Of a stretch of DNA of 64,000 bases, positions 12,394 to 25,822 are shown piece by piece. Source of the stretch: Mytilus galloprovincialis. Taxonomy: Eukaryota > Mollusca > Bivalvia > Mytilida > Mytilidae. The DNA is taken from NCBI RefSeq assembly GCF_965363235.1, contig NC_134848.1:65662681-65726680 (forward strand). The letters are read 5' to 3'. How positions within the stretch are numbered: position 1 is the first letter of the stretch; every line of letters starts with the position of its first letter. The notes under the pieces are model-generated. The model was given only the letters and a program-made list of their open reading frames with translations. It was not told where the DNA came from and ran no database searches. The position numbers and the translations under genes were made by a program.

Positions 12394-14600
12394 CCAATTT
12401 CTATTCAATAATGACTGTTTCTATTTAAAAAAAGAATAAGTTGAAAAACAAGCTTTTGTTATGATAGATAAACTCGCCATTGACACAAGGATTAAAATCA
12501 TTTACGCAAAAAGCGCTTTAATAAAAGTAAGCAAATTCATCTATACATTTATTACCTACCAATTCGTTATGGTGACCGTTTATCCTATGTTTTGTCATAT
12601 TCAGTCTTTTAACAACTAATTTGACAGGTAGAATCTGAACGTTAATTATAGATTCTTGTTTCTTAATATTCATATGTGTCAATATTAAGAAAAGGGTCAA
12701 TGTAAGAAGCAGATTTTCGACTTTCGGGGGTATCTCAAGTTCACAGGTGAATTATCCGTTTATAAATTTAGAAATTATTAAGAAACTAAGATTTCAACTC
12801 CCAAAGTTTGCTTAAGATGAATTTAGCTATTTATTTTAGGTATTTTTGACATAAAGCTCTTCAACGGTTTCGGTACTTATACATCTTCGGATTTCAAATA
12901 TTTGGCTTTGAGCGTTCCTGATGAAAGTAAATCCAGAAAAGCGCTTCGGACGCAAGAAATTAATAACGTGTTGTTTTCAATATTTTTTAGCTAAAGGCAA
13001 TTTGTGTTTTATTAATTTAATTTTTTGTCTTATTAATGTCTATATAAATTTAATCCATTGTCATATTTTCCAAATCTTGCATACAAGGTTTTACTCAGTT
13101 CAATGCATATCATTTATTGAAATAATTATAATAGATGTGAGTTTTGAATAATGTGTTTTCAATTTTTTTCTAATATAATTTGTAATACTGATCAAATACT
13201 TATGTATAAAGTAAAGCATATCAATGTAACCAATTGATAATGATTGCCCATAATTCAGTACTTTAGCACATGCATAGAATACTGATATTTAGTTTCATTG
13301 AAATTTGTTGTTATGAAAGTATCGAAAACATTGTGATTTCAGGATTGTTGCTTCAGTTTAGTTCTTTTTTTACAAAACGTTTCACCAAATCACAAACTTT
13401 TGTTTTATGTATTTTATTGGGCTCGGGCATCCCTATAAAGACATTAAATTATGGTAATGTTTAGTACTTTTGTCTTTCTTTTTTTGCTCATGTGCTTTGT
13501 TTATATGCCTTTTGGTTTTTTTTCTGTTGACACGTTTGTATAGTAATTAAGTATACAACACAATGAAAGTCCAATAAAACATGTTTTCAAGAAATACAAT
13601 GAGAAATCAAATTAAATTTGTTGCTTACACATAGACAAAATTAGTGATTGAACAGCAGTCATGTATATAAGTATGTTTACATTAACACAAAATAAACAAG
13701 AGTTACGCTTTGGGTGTATTTAACGACTCATTAGAGCTTTCTTACAAATTGACGAAAGGTACGTATGCTTGGCGAATCATACGTAAGACTCGTTTTAGGG
13801 ATCCTTTATTTTGACACATTTATATAATAGTCGTGGAACTTCGGACAATAATCGTGCATGCTACGACACTTATTAAATTGGATTTTTCTTGAGATATATT
13901 TAGGATTTCGGGACGTACGATAGGTTAGAATATGATTATTGATACCATCAGGTCGGAGGACGTAACACTACAAAGTATTCTAAATATAGAGTTGTCAAAC
14001 GAAAAAAATGTCCACTAGAAAACTAAAAACCGACCCCTCCCCCACTTTTAATATTACAATGTTGCACTGTTTAACCTAAGAAAATGTCAAAGCAAATACA
14101 AATGTCTTCTTCCCTAACAGAAATACAAATACTTCCTTGATTCATAATTTGCAACGCTCAAAATAATAACATGAAAAAAATAGGATGATCTTTATACTAT
14201 GTCATATGCTGGTGCTCATTTCATAACTTTTGAATCATCGCCTTAATGTGATATATGATACACCGGAGCAATGGAACGGTTATTTTAGCGTATAACTGCG
14301 TTTTGCCTAAGTCCTGAACATTCATGAAATATTAGCCACTGGACGATAAGTGACAACTTCGTGTCTATCTTCCAAACATGTGTACTGTTAAATCGTCATT
14401 ATAAAATCCACAATATATATGGTGCAAAACTGTAGATTTATTTCTTGATATACAAAGTCTTTTTTTTTCTTTTTTAGATTTATTCAACATTACTTTTTAA
14501 AATCATTGTATCATCATTTTATAGCAAATCTCGATATTCCACTTTGATAATTTGTTGAAAGTGTACTGTAACAAATAAAAATAAATGTGAATCTTGTCGT
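12394..14600. other. Region without a supportable gene
   Basis: I see a degenerate family C repeat at 12845-12965 in the reverse sense and otherwise AT-rich sequence. Short open frames at 12921-13151 and 13270-13464 have no recognisable domain, and the first runs out of the repeat, so I do not call them genes. Confidence 0.5.
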
Positions 14601-15186
14601 TAAAGGAGTAGGTCCGGTAAGGACTCATTTTGGCCTCAAATTTCAGTTTCATCTGACGAAAGATTTTGACCATGTTTTAAACACTTAAGTGTCTATTTCA
14701 CTCAATTCAATTAGTTTATGTGAAAGATTTTAACTGATTAAGTCATTAAAAACGATCCGATTGAAGCTCAAATATGAAAAATCTCTCAAATATGCCAAAA
14801 AACGTCACTTTTCAGATGATTTTTGTCAAAAATGAAAGTGGCCGCATCCGTGTTCATCCACAACCTTTATATATGTTATGTATTATCATAAAATACAACT
14901 TTCATTGCAATATTAAGGATGAACACGAATGCGGCCACTTTCGTTTTACACGGAAACCGTCTAAAATTTAACTAAAATGATAGAATTTTGAAGATTTCAG
15001 TAATTTACCATGACTTAATGGTGATACAACCCTATATATGTGCATTGTATTGTCAAAAACAGCCCATATTTATGTAGCAGAAGCATTCAACTGTCCAATA
15101 AATAACTAAAAGTTTACATTTTAACAATTTTGTAAAACTGTTATATTTTTGGGCCAAAAAGGGGCCTTACCGGACCTACTCCTTTA
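14601..15186. mobile_element. MITE with 22-bp perfect terminal inverted repeats, TA target
   Basis: The left end reads AAAGGAGTAGGTCCGGTAAG after a TA, and the right end is its exact reverse complement followed by TA, giving a 586-base element. Inside, a second inverted pair (GTGGCCGCATCCGTGTTCAT at about 14839 and its counterpart near 14917-14937) would let the middle fold back. There is no transposase frame. Perfect ends suggest fairly recent insertion. TA targets fit Tc1/mariner-like or similar DNA transposons. Confidence 0.85.
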
Positions 15187-16564
15187 GACTAACGATCTTC
15201 AATAATGTCATTGAAATGTTAATCGTGAAACTCGTGCTTAAAAAATTCCCGCGGAAATGTGTGTATTCGTGGTTTACGTAAATAACGTATCGGACGTGAG
15301 TGTATTTGACACTATTTTTTTCTGTTAGATTATATTATAATCGTGTATTATTTGCGATATTAATTTTTTTTTTAAATAAACTTGATTTAGAAAAGAATGC
15401 TGTTTTACTGGATAAAACAAAGACTCTTTTAACTGTTTTTGTAGAAATGAAATACGTGCTCCCTTTACGTTCGTTTGTACCTTTCGTCAATTTGTAAGAA
15501 AGCTCTATTGTATATATCAATGTGTGTGCATAGGCCTTTTTTCAATTTCAAATGAATACTTATATTTCAATAATAAAACCTCTCGGCCTAACAATTTCTC
15601 CTTCAAGCAATTGATTCTAGAGCATATCTGTAATAAATGTATGATTTGTATTACATGGATATGACGATATAAATAAAATTATATTGCGCATAACCTCAAT
15701 AGTTTGTTTATTTCATTACTAGTTGATAGTGTGGTTGTTTATGAAAGGTATTGAGACAGAAATGAACAAAACAATAACAGTTTATACATTTATCATGTTT
15801 ATGCGTCACAATCGCAATTCTAAGTTTAACTTCATCAGGAACTCTCAAAGCCAAATATCGGAGGGCCAAGGATATACAGATGTAAATACCGCCACACGTG
15901 AACAGGTTTAATACGCTCATGTGTCACGTAAACATTAGAAAAATAGTTCAGATGATCGTTTTGAGTTTTCTTTATTAAAGTCATACGAGTGACCGGTGAA
16001 AATTATGTAAATCAAATAATTGAACCAATGCATACATATATCATAAACTTAGTCTTCTGTCATTTTATTCGCATCAAGAATAATCGTTAAACAATATTTC
16101 AATCGGTCAGTGTTGTTGTGAAAATATGCCAGCTAATTAATGATCGTGTTTTAAAATCGAAGTTCAACGATTGTCACCCGTTTGTAAACAATAAACAAAG
16201 AAGCATGAATATTCAGGTAAGCACGTGTATAACAGGTACAATAGAATATAATTTATTCATTCGCACTTGCGTATTGCGATAACCGGATTTTTATAAAGTA
16301 TCCACAGTTTTTTTTTAATTTCTAAAGTTAAAATGGTAAACGTCCTATAATTTAAGAAATTTAAAAATTAGTTTTTTTCGTCGATCTCATCAACATCATA
16401 CAGTTTTAAGTAAATTGAGCAAAGCAAAATCTAATATGCATGTGATATTTGAAATGTCCCGTCAATCTTGTTAAACAAATAAAACAATCAAAATAGGAAG
16501 GGATACTTATTCCGTCAAGCTGTCTGTTTTTATAAAACATGTAAAATATGATTTGAATTGGTCA

Positions 16565-17055
16565 AAGCAAACTTTATTTATACTACAAATAGACAGACAG
16601 ACAGAAATGACAGATGATACGTTTCAAAATTAAAAACGGAAATTTCCTTATCAAATAGCAAAAAAGCAAAAACCAAAAGCTGAAACACATCAAACGAAAG
16701 AAAAACAAATGACATATTCGTGTACTTTGTGTAGGCATTTTCTTGTGTAGAGACTGGCTGATTTAACCTGGTTTTATAGCTAAACCTCTGATTTGTATGC
16801 AAGTCGCAAAGAATACTGTTGTATTTAAAACAATTTGTAAGAAACACAAACAGATACAATAGGTAAAGTGTCACAAATTGGGGTACACCAGTAAAGATTA
16901 TTTATAATCATAATCACTATAAAAAAAATGCCAAGAAAGAAAAAACAAAATGACACATAGACACTGTATAGGCAAAGCTCATTCGCAAAAATGAAAGACA
17001 TTAATACAAAAACTGACCATAGCAAAATTACACATATGGCGTGATCTTTGATTAC
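16565..17055 (+). repeat. Interspersed repeat family B, copy 3
   Basis: It carries the family landmarks GTAGGCATTTTCTTGTGTAG, TTTAACCTGGTTTTATAGC and a 3' part with GGGGTACACCAGTAAAG. It is the longest family B copy in the window and has no coding capacity. Open frames across it on the minus strand are chance frames. Confidence 0.65.
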
Positions 17056-17169
17056 CTACCCACGCTAAAAGGATATCACCAAACATGGCTAAAAGTTTTA
17101 AAATACAAATAAATAGAAATCTTTAGAAATGACAGATCTGGAATCTATACTTCTATATAACATGATATA

Positions 17170-17295
17170 AAGATAAGAAGATATGGAATGAGTACCAATG
17201 AGACAACCCTCTATCCACAAGGAACCAATGACACAAACAACTATGGGTCACCGTACGGACTTCAACAATGCGTACAACCCAGACCAACATGTAAT
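17170..17295 (+). repeat. Family D repeat, 5' fragment
   Basis: The stretch AAGATATGGAATGAGTACCA then CAATGAGACAACC, then GGTCACCGTACGGACTTCAA, matches the starts of family D copies at 43990-44195, 48446 and 54845. Only the first 125 bases are present. Confidence 0.7.
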
Positions 17296-17699
17296 ATTTA
17301 TGAAGTAAACAGAATATTAATCGGCAAGGTCTATGTATCGTCTGATTTTTATAGAAAAATGACGAGACTTTCTTTGAAATAACACTGGTACATCAAATTC
17401 CTGCTCAGGCAGTATTGACGCCTTATAAAGTCTCAGTCACAGTGGAAAGATTTGAACGCCGAATGAGATGGGAAATATGTATTTCATATTCGAATGTAGT
17501 TGATATATCTGTTAGGGTGGGATTTTTTTTTACTTTCAAACTTTAAATCGTTTTGTTTGACATAGATTCTAGTATTGAAATGGCCGATTATGTCTAATTC
17601 GAGATATACTAGTAAGTCTATTAAGAGGGCACACGATGAAATGTCTGGCTGTCTTACTTATCATTGATCGAATGTATGTTGAAAGTCTGTAACATGAAG

Positions 17700-18250
17700 G
17701 TTTTACTACAAGTATCACATACACTAAACCATCCCTGTCCGATGAACAAGGGCAGAGAGTCTGTAAACTTTACAATAGTTTCATACACCACATATAGTTT
17801 ACATGTTGCTTATAGTATTTGATAAACTGGTAAAATTATGAAAACTTATTATTGACCAATGAAATATGAAAATGAGGTCAAGGTAAAGATAATACTTCCG
17901 TTCAGACATGCACACCTTACAATTGTCACAATTGTCTCATAGGCAAATATAGCTGACCTATTGCTATTAGTATTTGGAAAACAAACCAAACACAACAATA
18001 ATGTGTCCATAGTACACTGATGCCATACTCGCACTATCATTTTATATGTTCAGTGGACCGTGAAATTAGGGTTAAACTCTAATATGGCATTCAAATAAAA
18101 AGATCATAGCATAGGTAACATGTGTACTACGTTTCAAGTTTATGTTATATTATTAATGTTTATGATATCTCTGTACCATGGATTTTGGTTTATGAAAATA
18201 AAGATATATAGATTGGACTACAAATTCATCAATAAAGAGCTGCGCTATAA
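17700..18250 (+). repeat. Family E repeat, copy 1
   Basis: Landmarks are ATGTGTCCATAGTACACTGA, GGACCGTGAAATTAGGGTTA and GAAAATGAGGTCAAGG. Relatives lie at 19830-20150, 29258-29885 (reverse) and 32625-33010. The repeat carries no protein-coding capacity. Confidence 0.6.
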
Positions 18251-18401
18251 GCGCATGATACGCCCGTTGTCCTTTTAGTTAGTCTTTATGCTTTAAATGA
18301 TTTTTTTCAACGATTAAATTACCTTTGCCGTTTCCGACATTTTTTTCAAAAAGAAAAATTCCACAACTGTACAACATCAAATCAGAAATTATATATACTA
18401 T

Positions 18402-19246
18402 AATACTAGTCAACAAAAGAAACGATACACGAGTTTGGAATCAAATTTATCAAAAAGTATTGAATATAAAACAAAATGAGATATACTATTTTAAAACGCT
18501 TTCATTTGCAATGTATGCAAATATGATAATGAAAATCAAAACCTGTCGGAAAGTAACTAAAATCCGTGTAAACGATCATAGGGTACAAATTAGTTTTGCG
18601 GAAAGTTGGATAACAAATCGACATACAATTTTCAAAGTATTTAACAAATTTTCAAATTTGTTTAAAAATTTTCAATATGCTAGTTAAGTTATGTTCATGT
18701 TGTAAATAATGGGTTAAAATATTGTTTTTTTTTTTAATTTTGGTAAAAAAGGTGTTTTTTGAAATCTCAAAAAATGCAAAAAAAGATATGAAAACAGTCC
18801 ACTATAAATTTGGAACCTTTCGGATTAGTTTTAAAATTGTTACCGTTTTTGGAATTTCACTGTACACATACTGTCTATGGTAAATCAATGATAATGTACA
18901 CATTTTAACGATTTCTTGTGGGGTCGAACTTTGCTTTACAAATTAACGAAGAAACTGTGTTATTTTAAAAACGAATTGATGGCAAGCATTGTCTTAACCT
19001 TTGAATGAGAGGTTGGCATCATTAGTTGAAACTTCTGTTTTTAAAAGTGTCGTTGATGTAAATTTTATCAAACAATTTAAATTTCGCCTAATGACGTCAT
19101 AAAAGCAAAATTTAATTTTTTGTAAACGGATTTATATTTCCGTGGCCATTAAGTATTACCACTTTCAATACTGGTAGTATAAATTGAAAACTTCATCTTT
19201 AATTCGGAAAAAAAAGTCGTGAATCGTTTCTTATGTTGATTAGTAT
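18402..19246. mobile_element. DNA-transposon-like element with 28-bp inverted ends
   Basis: The left end ACTAGTCAACAAAAGAAACG is matched by the right end near 19216-19246, whose reverse complement reads ACTAATCAACATAAGAAACG. Both are preceded by TA. The 845-base interior includes a 120-codon open frame at 18325-18687 that begins outside the element and shows no transposase motif, so the element is most likely non-autonomous. Four mismatches between the ends suggest moderate age. Confidence 0.65.
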
Positions 19247-19256
19247 TTTAAAAATA

Positions 19257-19800
19257 AAAGCGTACTTAGTTCAATAGATATAAACAAGTCACCATAGTTT
19301 CATCATAAACTGATGATTAATTATCCGAAAAACTGGAAAATATTTTTTTTAAGAATGAGACTGCATAACACCAAAAATGTAAAATCTGAAATTTATACAA
19401 ATCAAATGGGAATTTACATCAATAGATATAAACAACTCATTAAAGTTTCATAAAAGTTGGTGAAAGTGTTTTTTGAGTTATTGTTCAAAAACTGAAAAAA
19501 TCCCACTTTTTTAAGTATAAAAATGCATAACTAAAAAACGCAAAATCTTAAATTTATAAAAATTGAAAGGTAGTTTAAGTCAACAGATATAAACAATTCA
19601 TAAAATTTTGTGAAAGGTTTATGAGTAATTCTCTGAAAAACAGCCAAATTTCCCATTTTTAAAGCATAAAACTTCATAACAAGGAAACGTAAAATCTGAA
19701 ATTTGTAAAAATTGAAAGGGAGCTTACGTCAATAGATATAAACAATTCAACAGTTTCATAAAAGTTAGTGGAAGTGTGTTTAGTAATTGTTCGTAGTGTG
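19257..19800 (+). repeat. Tandem repeat of about 155 bp, four degenerate units
   Basis: The phrase CAATAGATATAAACAA (or a near match) recurs at about 19272, 19421, 19576 and 19731, each time followed by a TTTCATAAA-type stretch and then a run like TTGTTCAAAAACTG. The units are diverged by point changes and short indels. The array abuts a family E fragment at 19830. Confidence 0.65.
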
Positions 19801-19829
19801 GACGGTATACTATAATAGGAACCGTCTTA

Positions 19830-20150
19830 GACGGGCGTTTAAAACTACTTTGACCAAAAACTTTAACCTGAAGCGGGAGAGATGAACAAACAGACCGAAA
19901 AACATAATGCCTCTAGGTGGTGCATAGAACCTATCATTGACCAATTAAAAATAAGGTCACGGTTAGACGATATCGGCAAGCCCGGTATATACACCTTTCA
20001 TTAATGCCATAGACCAAATATAGTTGACCTTTTGAATATTTTACTTGAAAAAAAACCAGACCAAAACACAAAAACTTAACATTGACCAATGAATAATGAA
20101 AATGAGGTCAAGGCCAATGGACTCACAACAGACGAAAACTTTGTAAGATA
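19830..20150 (+). repeat. Family E repeat, copy 2
   Basis: It shares GACCAAAAACTTTAACCTGA with the copy at 32625-33010 and ATTGACCAATGAATAATGAA plus GAGGTCAAGG with the copy at 17700-18250. It is non-coding and broken by indels. Confidence 0.55.
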
Positions 20151-21202
20151 AGGTATGAAGCATCCAGGTATTCTCCCTTCTGAAATATAAAGCGTTACAC
20201 AGATAGTTTACTATGCCGATGCTGCTGTCTGTTGATTTTACCTATGTCTAGCATACTGCGAAAAAGGGAAACAAACTGATTTGATTATCTAAAACCTTCC
20301 TCCTTAAATACATATTTGATTTCCTTTCTTAATAGTTTTTTTCCTTTCAAAATTAATTGTAACTAGGTAGTAATCAACGTAATGTAACGTAACAAAAAAA
20401 TAAATACCTTTTTTAGATTCAACTTTTTCAGAACATTTTTAGCATTTGATCGTTAAGAAAAGCTATTAGACCTAAAGGGACATAAGAATAGAAGCTTAAT
20501 ACATGTAAGCGATTTTGACAGACAAATCAAGGAAGCATGTAATTAATGAATCATGTCAGTACCAAAGAAATTAACTGTAAAGTAATGGCATGAAATGGTA
20601 AAAATAAACTTGTAGGGTTTCATACTTTCCATGCTTCAGTATACTTTTCAAGTAGAAATGGAAGGTACATGGGATGAAGATGCACCTTTTCCAATAAAAG
20701 TGGATAGAACTCTTTATTTTGAATTTTTAAAGCAAGATACAACAGTTTACAATCCTTTGTTTTTTGTTTGTAGTGTCCAAGCATTTCTGCATAAATAGGT
20801 GTAATAACTTTAGAACTGAAAGGTTATATTTCTTTCCTTTTTGGTGTTGATGCTTTCTTTATTCATTTAAAATTGGGAGGCTGTGAATTAAAATGGGTGT
20901 AACCTGAAATGCGGATAGATTTTCTTATAGGACAACCACCTTGAAAAATGTTTTCAGTGTACTGCAGCTGAAAAGAAGGCAGTGTGTTTTTTTCATGTAC
21001 TAAGTATTTTGTTAAAATCACTCCAATTATTCAAAAGGCAAAGGGAAAACTCAGAACATCTGTAAATATACTTTAATCCTTCAATTTTGATACAAAACAT
21101 AACATACCTTTCAGTGATATGTATAATAAATAATGTAAACAATAGCATTTAACAAGTACAACATAATACAAAATATGTAAATAATCAATGAGTTATAGTA
21201 AA

Positions 21203-21529
21203 ACCCAATATAGCAGAATTTTACAACCAGTTAGAATTGTGTGTGTAGATGATAAAACAAAAAGATTATAGTACAGTCTAATAGAATAGTTGATATGTGT
21301 TGTACTACATCACACTTCCTAACTTTTTTCACTATAGGAACGTATTTCTACCAAGCTATAATCAATTAAATAACGCCTAATATAGCAGAATTTTACAACC
21401 AGTACATTTTTTGTCTGTTGATGATAAAATAAAAAGATTATAGTCAAATAGAATAATTGATATGTGTTGAACTACCTCACACTTCCCCAACTATTTTCAC
21501 TTTATGAATGTATATCCACCAAGCTATCC
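21203..21529 (+). repeat. Imperfect tandem duplication of about 170 bp
   Basis: The text AATATAGCAGAATTTTACAA at about 21206 recurs at about 21379, and the end CACCAAGCTAT recurs in altered form at 21350 and 21518. The two copies differ by scattered substitutions and short indels, so the duplication is not recent. No element ends are visible. Confidence 0.8.
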
Positions 21530-22802
21530 AATAATATCAAAAGCTTTTGTCTTACTATCAAATTTAATGCATACAAATATTTCAACATTCTATAAATATA
21601 TCTATACATATTTTTTATATAATAAGTCCATGTAAGGAATAATCTTTGAATACATTATATATATATCATGCAAAAAAGAGGCAAAAGATATCAATGAGAA
21701 TATCAAATAATCTCTGCAAAATCGTTGGTGGTCAAATAAATTTCAAGAACATTGATTTACAAAAAAAACCAGAAAATTTCCGATATGTTCTTTCTTACAT
21801 TGACTGAATGGAGTCCTGCCAAGGGACCTATCTGTGTGATTCTTGTCAAATTTTTCTCAAAAATTGCTTTGGTACAGATGTCAAACTATTATATTGAGCG
21901 GTAATGCAGTAAATATTTTTTGGAATCAGAAAATAAGAATGGTTCAGTATTTTCTTTTACTAGGAGTTATAATCAACATTTTTAAGATGCATCAAATACA
22001 CCATGGTTTTATTTGGCGCTGTTGATATTCAAAAACCAATACAGATTTAAAGTAGTTTGTTTTCTAAATACAAATTTGAGTTCCAAAGTTGAAGACTTAA
22101 GCAGATTTTGTTTAAAACTTGAAATGAAACCTCCCTAATTGCTTGCATAATATTTTGATCCACTGTTTTGGAGAACTGAGTTTATTCTTCAACATTTTGA
22201 CTACTTTCAGATTATTTTGAAACAACCAAGGGGGATAAAACATAAATTTTTAATACAGAGAAAAACTGTATACACAAAACATACATGATTTTATAATATG
22301 ACTAAGAAATCCTGCATATTAAAAAAAAATATGAAACTATTGAACGTACTGAAAGATTGTATACACTTGACTTTTTCAGACAGTTTTATTTCTATTCTAT
22401 ATCAGAGCAAAACTTTTAAACTAAATTTTAGTCATTTGAACTATGATAAATTGAAACACAACAAAAAGTAACTTGGGTTTAAGGCACATTTAATTTCATA
22501 TGGATAACAAGGTTCATTTATAAAGCTGTATCTGGCTTAAATGTCTTAATAAATTTAAGGCTCATTCTAGTAACAGTTCATATACTTAAAGTATGCTTAT
22601 TTCAATTATGTGTCTGTGTCTCAAATCACAGTAGAAGTTTTTTAAATCTCTTTTAACTTGATTGTACTCAATCTTCTATAGTGACAATTTTACAAAGTAT
22701 GGACTTGCGTGGTTGTTTATCAATACAACCTTTCATTTGAAGATTATGCAATTTCCTTGATTTTTTCATTACTGTATTTAAAATAAAACCAGATTTTAAG
22801 AG

Positions 22803-22995
22803 TTTACTGTGGATTCAATATTATTCATGGGATATAAACTTTCAAGGGTAGAGATAAACCATGAATCTAAATGTTTCATGAATTACACATTTTCTATAAA
22901 GTTTTATGCAGATATTGACAAAATATCCATGAAAATGTAAATTTTTCCCAACCAACTAAAAATTGGTACCCACAAAAATTAATAAATCCACATCT
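22803..22995. mobile_element. Old MITE, same family as 49540-49754
   Basis: It starts ACTGTGGATTCAATATTATT and ends with AAATTGGTACCCACAAAAAT and AATAAATCCACA, matching the better preserved copy at 49540-49754. Many differences from that copy show it is an old insertion. Confidence 0.75.
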
Positions 22996-23791
22996 TAATC
23001 ATTTAAATAAATTGTATAATTAATAAAATTATAGAAATAATGTGGACAACGGTCATTTGTGGTGTGCGCTTTACACTAAACAAGCAAACTCAACTTCCCA
23101 ATTGCTTGGTACACTTTTAGATAGATACACTGTGGTAAGCTTAGCTTGAGTTGAACATATTTTACACAGAAATTTGTATTTTTATCATTGAAGATTCACA
23201 TACATGCACAAGTTATTTTGTAGAAAAATTTGGCAACTAATCTTCCTTAACCAAAAAAATACTATATCAAATATAAATTCTTCTTTTTCATCTTTAATAT
23301 GTTTTAAAACTGTATAGTCTTTTGTCTATAGTTTCATTAATTGACAAATAAACTTGTAATGCCATAATTTGTAGAAAATATATAATATATAGATGAAGAA
23401 AAATCACTATATGATCAAAATAAATAAATAAAAATCTTGCTAGCACTAAAATGACTGGAGAAGTCAAATGACTTAAACAAACTTTAAACTTAACATCAGA
23501 TATACAATGTCCATGCATGTATGATTTTGAATGAATCCTAGTTTAGATACAGTTATCTCCCATTCCCCACAATAGATGACTGAAATTAAATGCACATCAT
23601 ACTAAAGTTACTTTCTCCAGAAAAAAAACATAGTGAAATCTGAGTGAGGATTGTAATTACACATATAGCTGTGTTAAAAGATTCCAATGACAATCCCAGC
23701 TATAAAACAGGTTTTTTTAAGAGAAAGTAACGTTAGTCTGATTTGCATTAAATTTTTATTAGTAGCAAATTTTCAATTCTCTAGATCTAAC

Positions 23792-24227
23792 TACACAGCT
23801 AGTTTTGCATAGGTACTATTTCTGTACTTAAAATCTGTAGTACTGGAAATTTACATATTTAGCACTATTTCTTTAGTTTAGAATTATTGTAATATTTAGG
23901 TACTGGTATTTTTTAGTACTTGATTTGTACTTAAAATATTGGTACAAAAATAATACCAACAATGATCCCAGTATTCCATGTTTGAACGTCACAACTTTAT
24001 GAGATTTAAAAAAGACAAACTATCAAAATGCTGAAAATGTAACCGTGCAACCAAAAATCTGTAGTACTTAAATTTCTAGTACAAATCAAGTACTGTAAAA
24101 TACAGGTTCCTAAATATTACAATAATTTTAAAGTAACAAAATAGTACTATTTAAAATATTAAAAGTAGATTTCCAGTACTACAGATTTTTGGTACAGAAA
24201 TAGTACCTATGCAAAAGTAGCTGTGTA
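23792..24227. mobile_element. Fold-back element, 436 bp, long inverted arms
   Basis: The left arm begins TACACAGCTAGTTTTGCATA and the right arm ends with CTATGCAAAAGTAGCTGTGT; they pair over most of their length through GGTACTATTTCTGTAC and GTACAGAAATAGTACC. Almost the whole element is one imperfect hairpin around a centre near 23990. No open frame is present. It is rich in TAGTACT-type words. Confidence 0.8.
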
Positions 24228-25184
24228 CACAATCCCTTAAACTTTTTACTATGACAAATACATGTACTACGAAACCAAAATTCACGGAAAGCACAATGAA
24301 ATTTTCCTGATTTACAAAAAATTTAATTTAGGAAATGTATAATAATTCACAAAGTTTGATCATTAGACCAGGAATTTGTTTATTTCCTATAAAATACAAC
24401 ATATTGATGCCAGATACAAAGACCAGCTTAAATGCATAAATTCAAAAAAATTATCGTACAAAACAAAACCCCAAAAAAGAAAAAAAACATAAAAAGCAAA
24501 TATAATCATGATAATAGAATACATGCATAGTCACAAATATAAATGTTATATACAAATATATGTGATATAAAAAAATCAAATTATAATATTGTGACCAGAA
24601 ATAAAGCTTTAAACTTGACAATCAGATCTTTACTCCAGATACTTGCTATAATCTATCAAGAATGTGATTGATGTTTTCATGGTTGATACAAGCTTGTTTA
24701 TGCCATGATTGAATTCTATTCCCTCCCTCTTAAATTTTACAAAATATTGTGTAGAAAAAGTTCAGGTCATGGACACAAAATGTATCTTGCAGTCTTAATA
24801 ACAGAGGTATTCACTATTTTTTTGAGAATCTAACTAGTAATTTTGGTGGTACAATGTAATTGAATTGCATTGTTGGTTGTTTCAGCTTGCAATTTTTGAT
24901 TGCTGAAGTTGAAAAGAAAGATACAGAAATGACATTTATGCTTAAATTTTCTGAAAAAATTGTACACATCATTACCCATAATACATGTATATTGATTGAA
25001 GCAGGTTCTGAGTAAAATATATATAAAAAAATACTATTTGCCAGTAAATAGTTCACCATATATCCCCTGATTTATGAACTTCATACATTAATAGGAATAA
25101 AAGAAGATGTGACTAACATGTCTATGTGACAGTAATTGAATGGAACATGAAAACACACTGCATGATATTTTTACCTTTTGAATG

Positions 25185-25424
25185 AGGCCAAATAAAAATA
25201 TATGTGTGGTTCCAGTAACCCTACCGTCCCTACTTTTTCGGCTTGAAAATAGCCTACCCTAAAGATTTTATTGTCATTTTTCATTAAGCACTGTTAAAGT
25301 CAGAATGTTGCTCCCATAGACTCAATGTAAAAAAAAAAACATAAAATAAAAAAAAATCCCTACCTACCTACCCTAACTTATATTCAGATGTAACTGGAAC
25401 CACACATACTTTTTTATTTGGCCT
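25185..25424. mobile_element. Fold-back MITE with about 34-bp inverted ends
   Basis: Left AGGCCAAATAAAAATATATG continuing into TGTGGTTCCAGT is matched by right ACTGGAACCACACATAC continuing into TTTTTTATTTGGCCT. Inside are GTAACCCTACCGTCCC and CTACCTACCTACCC stretches. It lies about 400 bp past the Rab stop codon, so it may be transcribed in the 3' UTR. Confidence 0.8.
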
Positions 25425-25822
25425 GACCTTAAATGCACATAGTTTCTAATCAACATATTTATCAGTTTTACTGTAATATCTATTTAAATTGTTATCATGT
25501 TTCAGATATCGCTTTCACAATTTGAAAGGTGAAATAATTTGAATAGTGAAAAATCTCATCTTTTTCAATTCTGTTATTCATTTTTTCCTTTCTGCAACCA
25601 TATTAACAGCTAAGATTTGCTATAATCTTTATTTCAAGATAGATTCAACAATGAATTACTTCTTGAATACAGAATTAATACATTTGTGTAATAACTGATT
25701 CCATGTATATGCTCAAAATGATGCTATTTGTATGCAATTTCATTTTGTATATTCCATCATGATATTGTCCAATCAATTTACAGGTTACATTTATAATCAT
25801 TTGTAAAACATCCTCTGATTGG

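Larger units (their letters stand above)
15187..18401. other. Repeat-rich region without a supportable gene
   Basis: It contains a family C remnant (about 15825-15910), a family B copy (16565-17055), a family D fragment (17170-17295) and a family E copy (about 17700-18250). The remaining AT-rich sequence shows no exon with matching splice signals or recognisable domain. Confidence 0.5.
20151..25822. other. AT-rich region downstream of the Rab gene, possible long 3' UTR
   Basis: No coding exon is recognisable on either strand. The Rab stop codon lies at 25823-25825 on the minus strand, so at least the right part of this stretch must be its 3' UTR. How far it reaches cannot be told from sequence, since TTTATT (AATAAA on the minus strand) occurs many times. 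The region holds a 170-bp duplication, one old MITE and two fold-back elements, listed separately. Confidence 0.5.

Noticed and set aside
12921-13464. Two short plus-strand open frames
   Set aside because: The first starts in a family C repeat and neither shows a domain or matching splice sites.
18325-18687. 120-codon open frame
   Set aside because: It crosses the boundary of an inverted-repeat element and is Lys/Asn/Ile-rich without any motif; a chance frame in AT-rich DNA.
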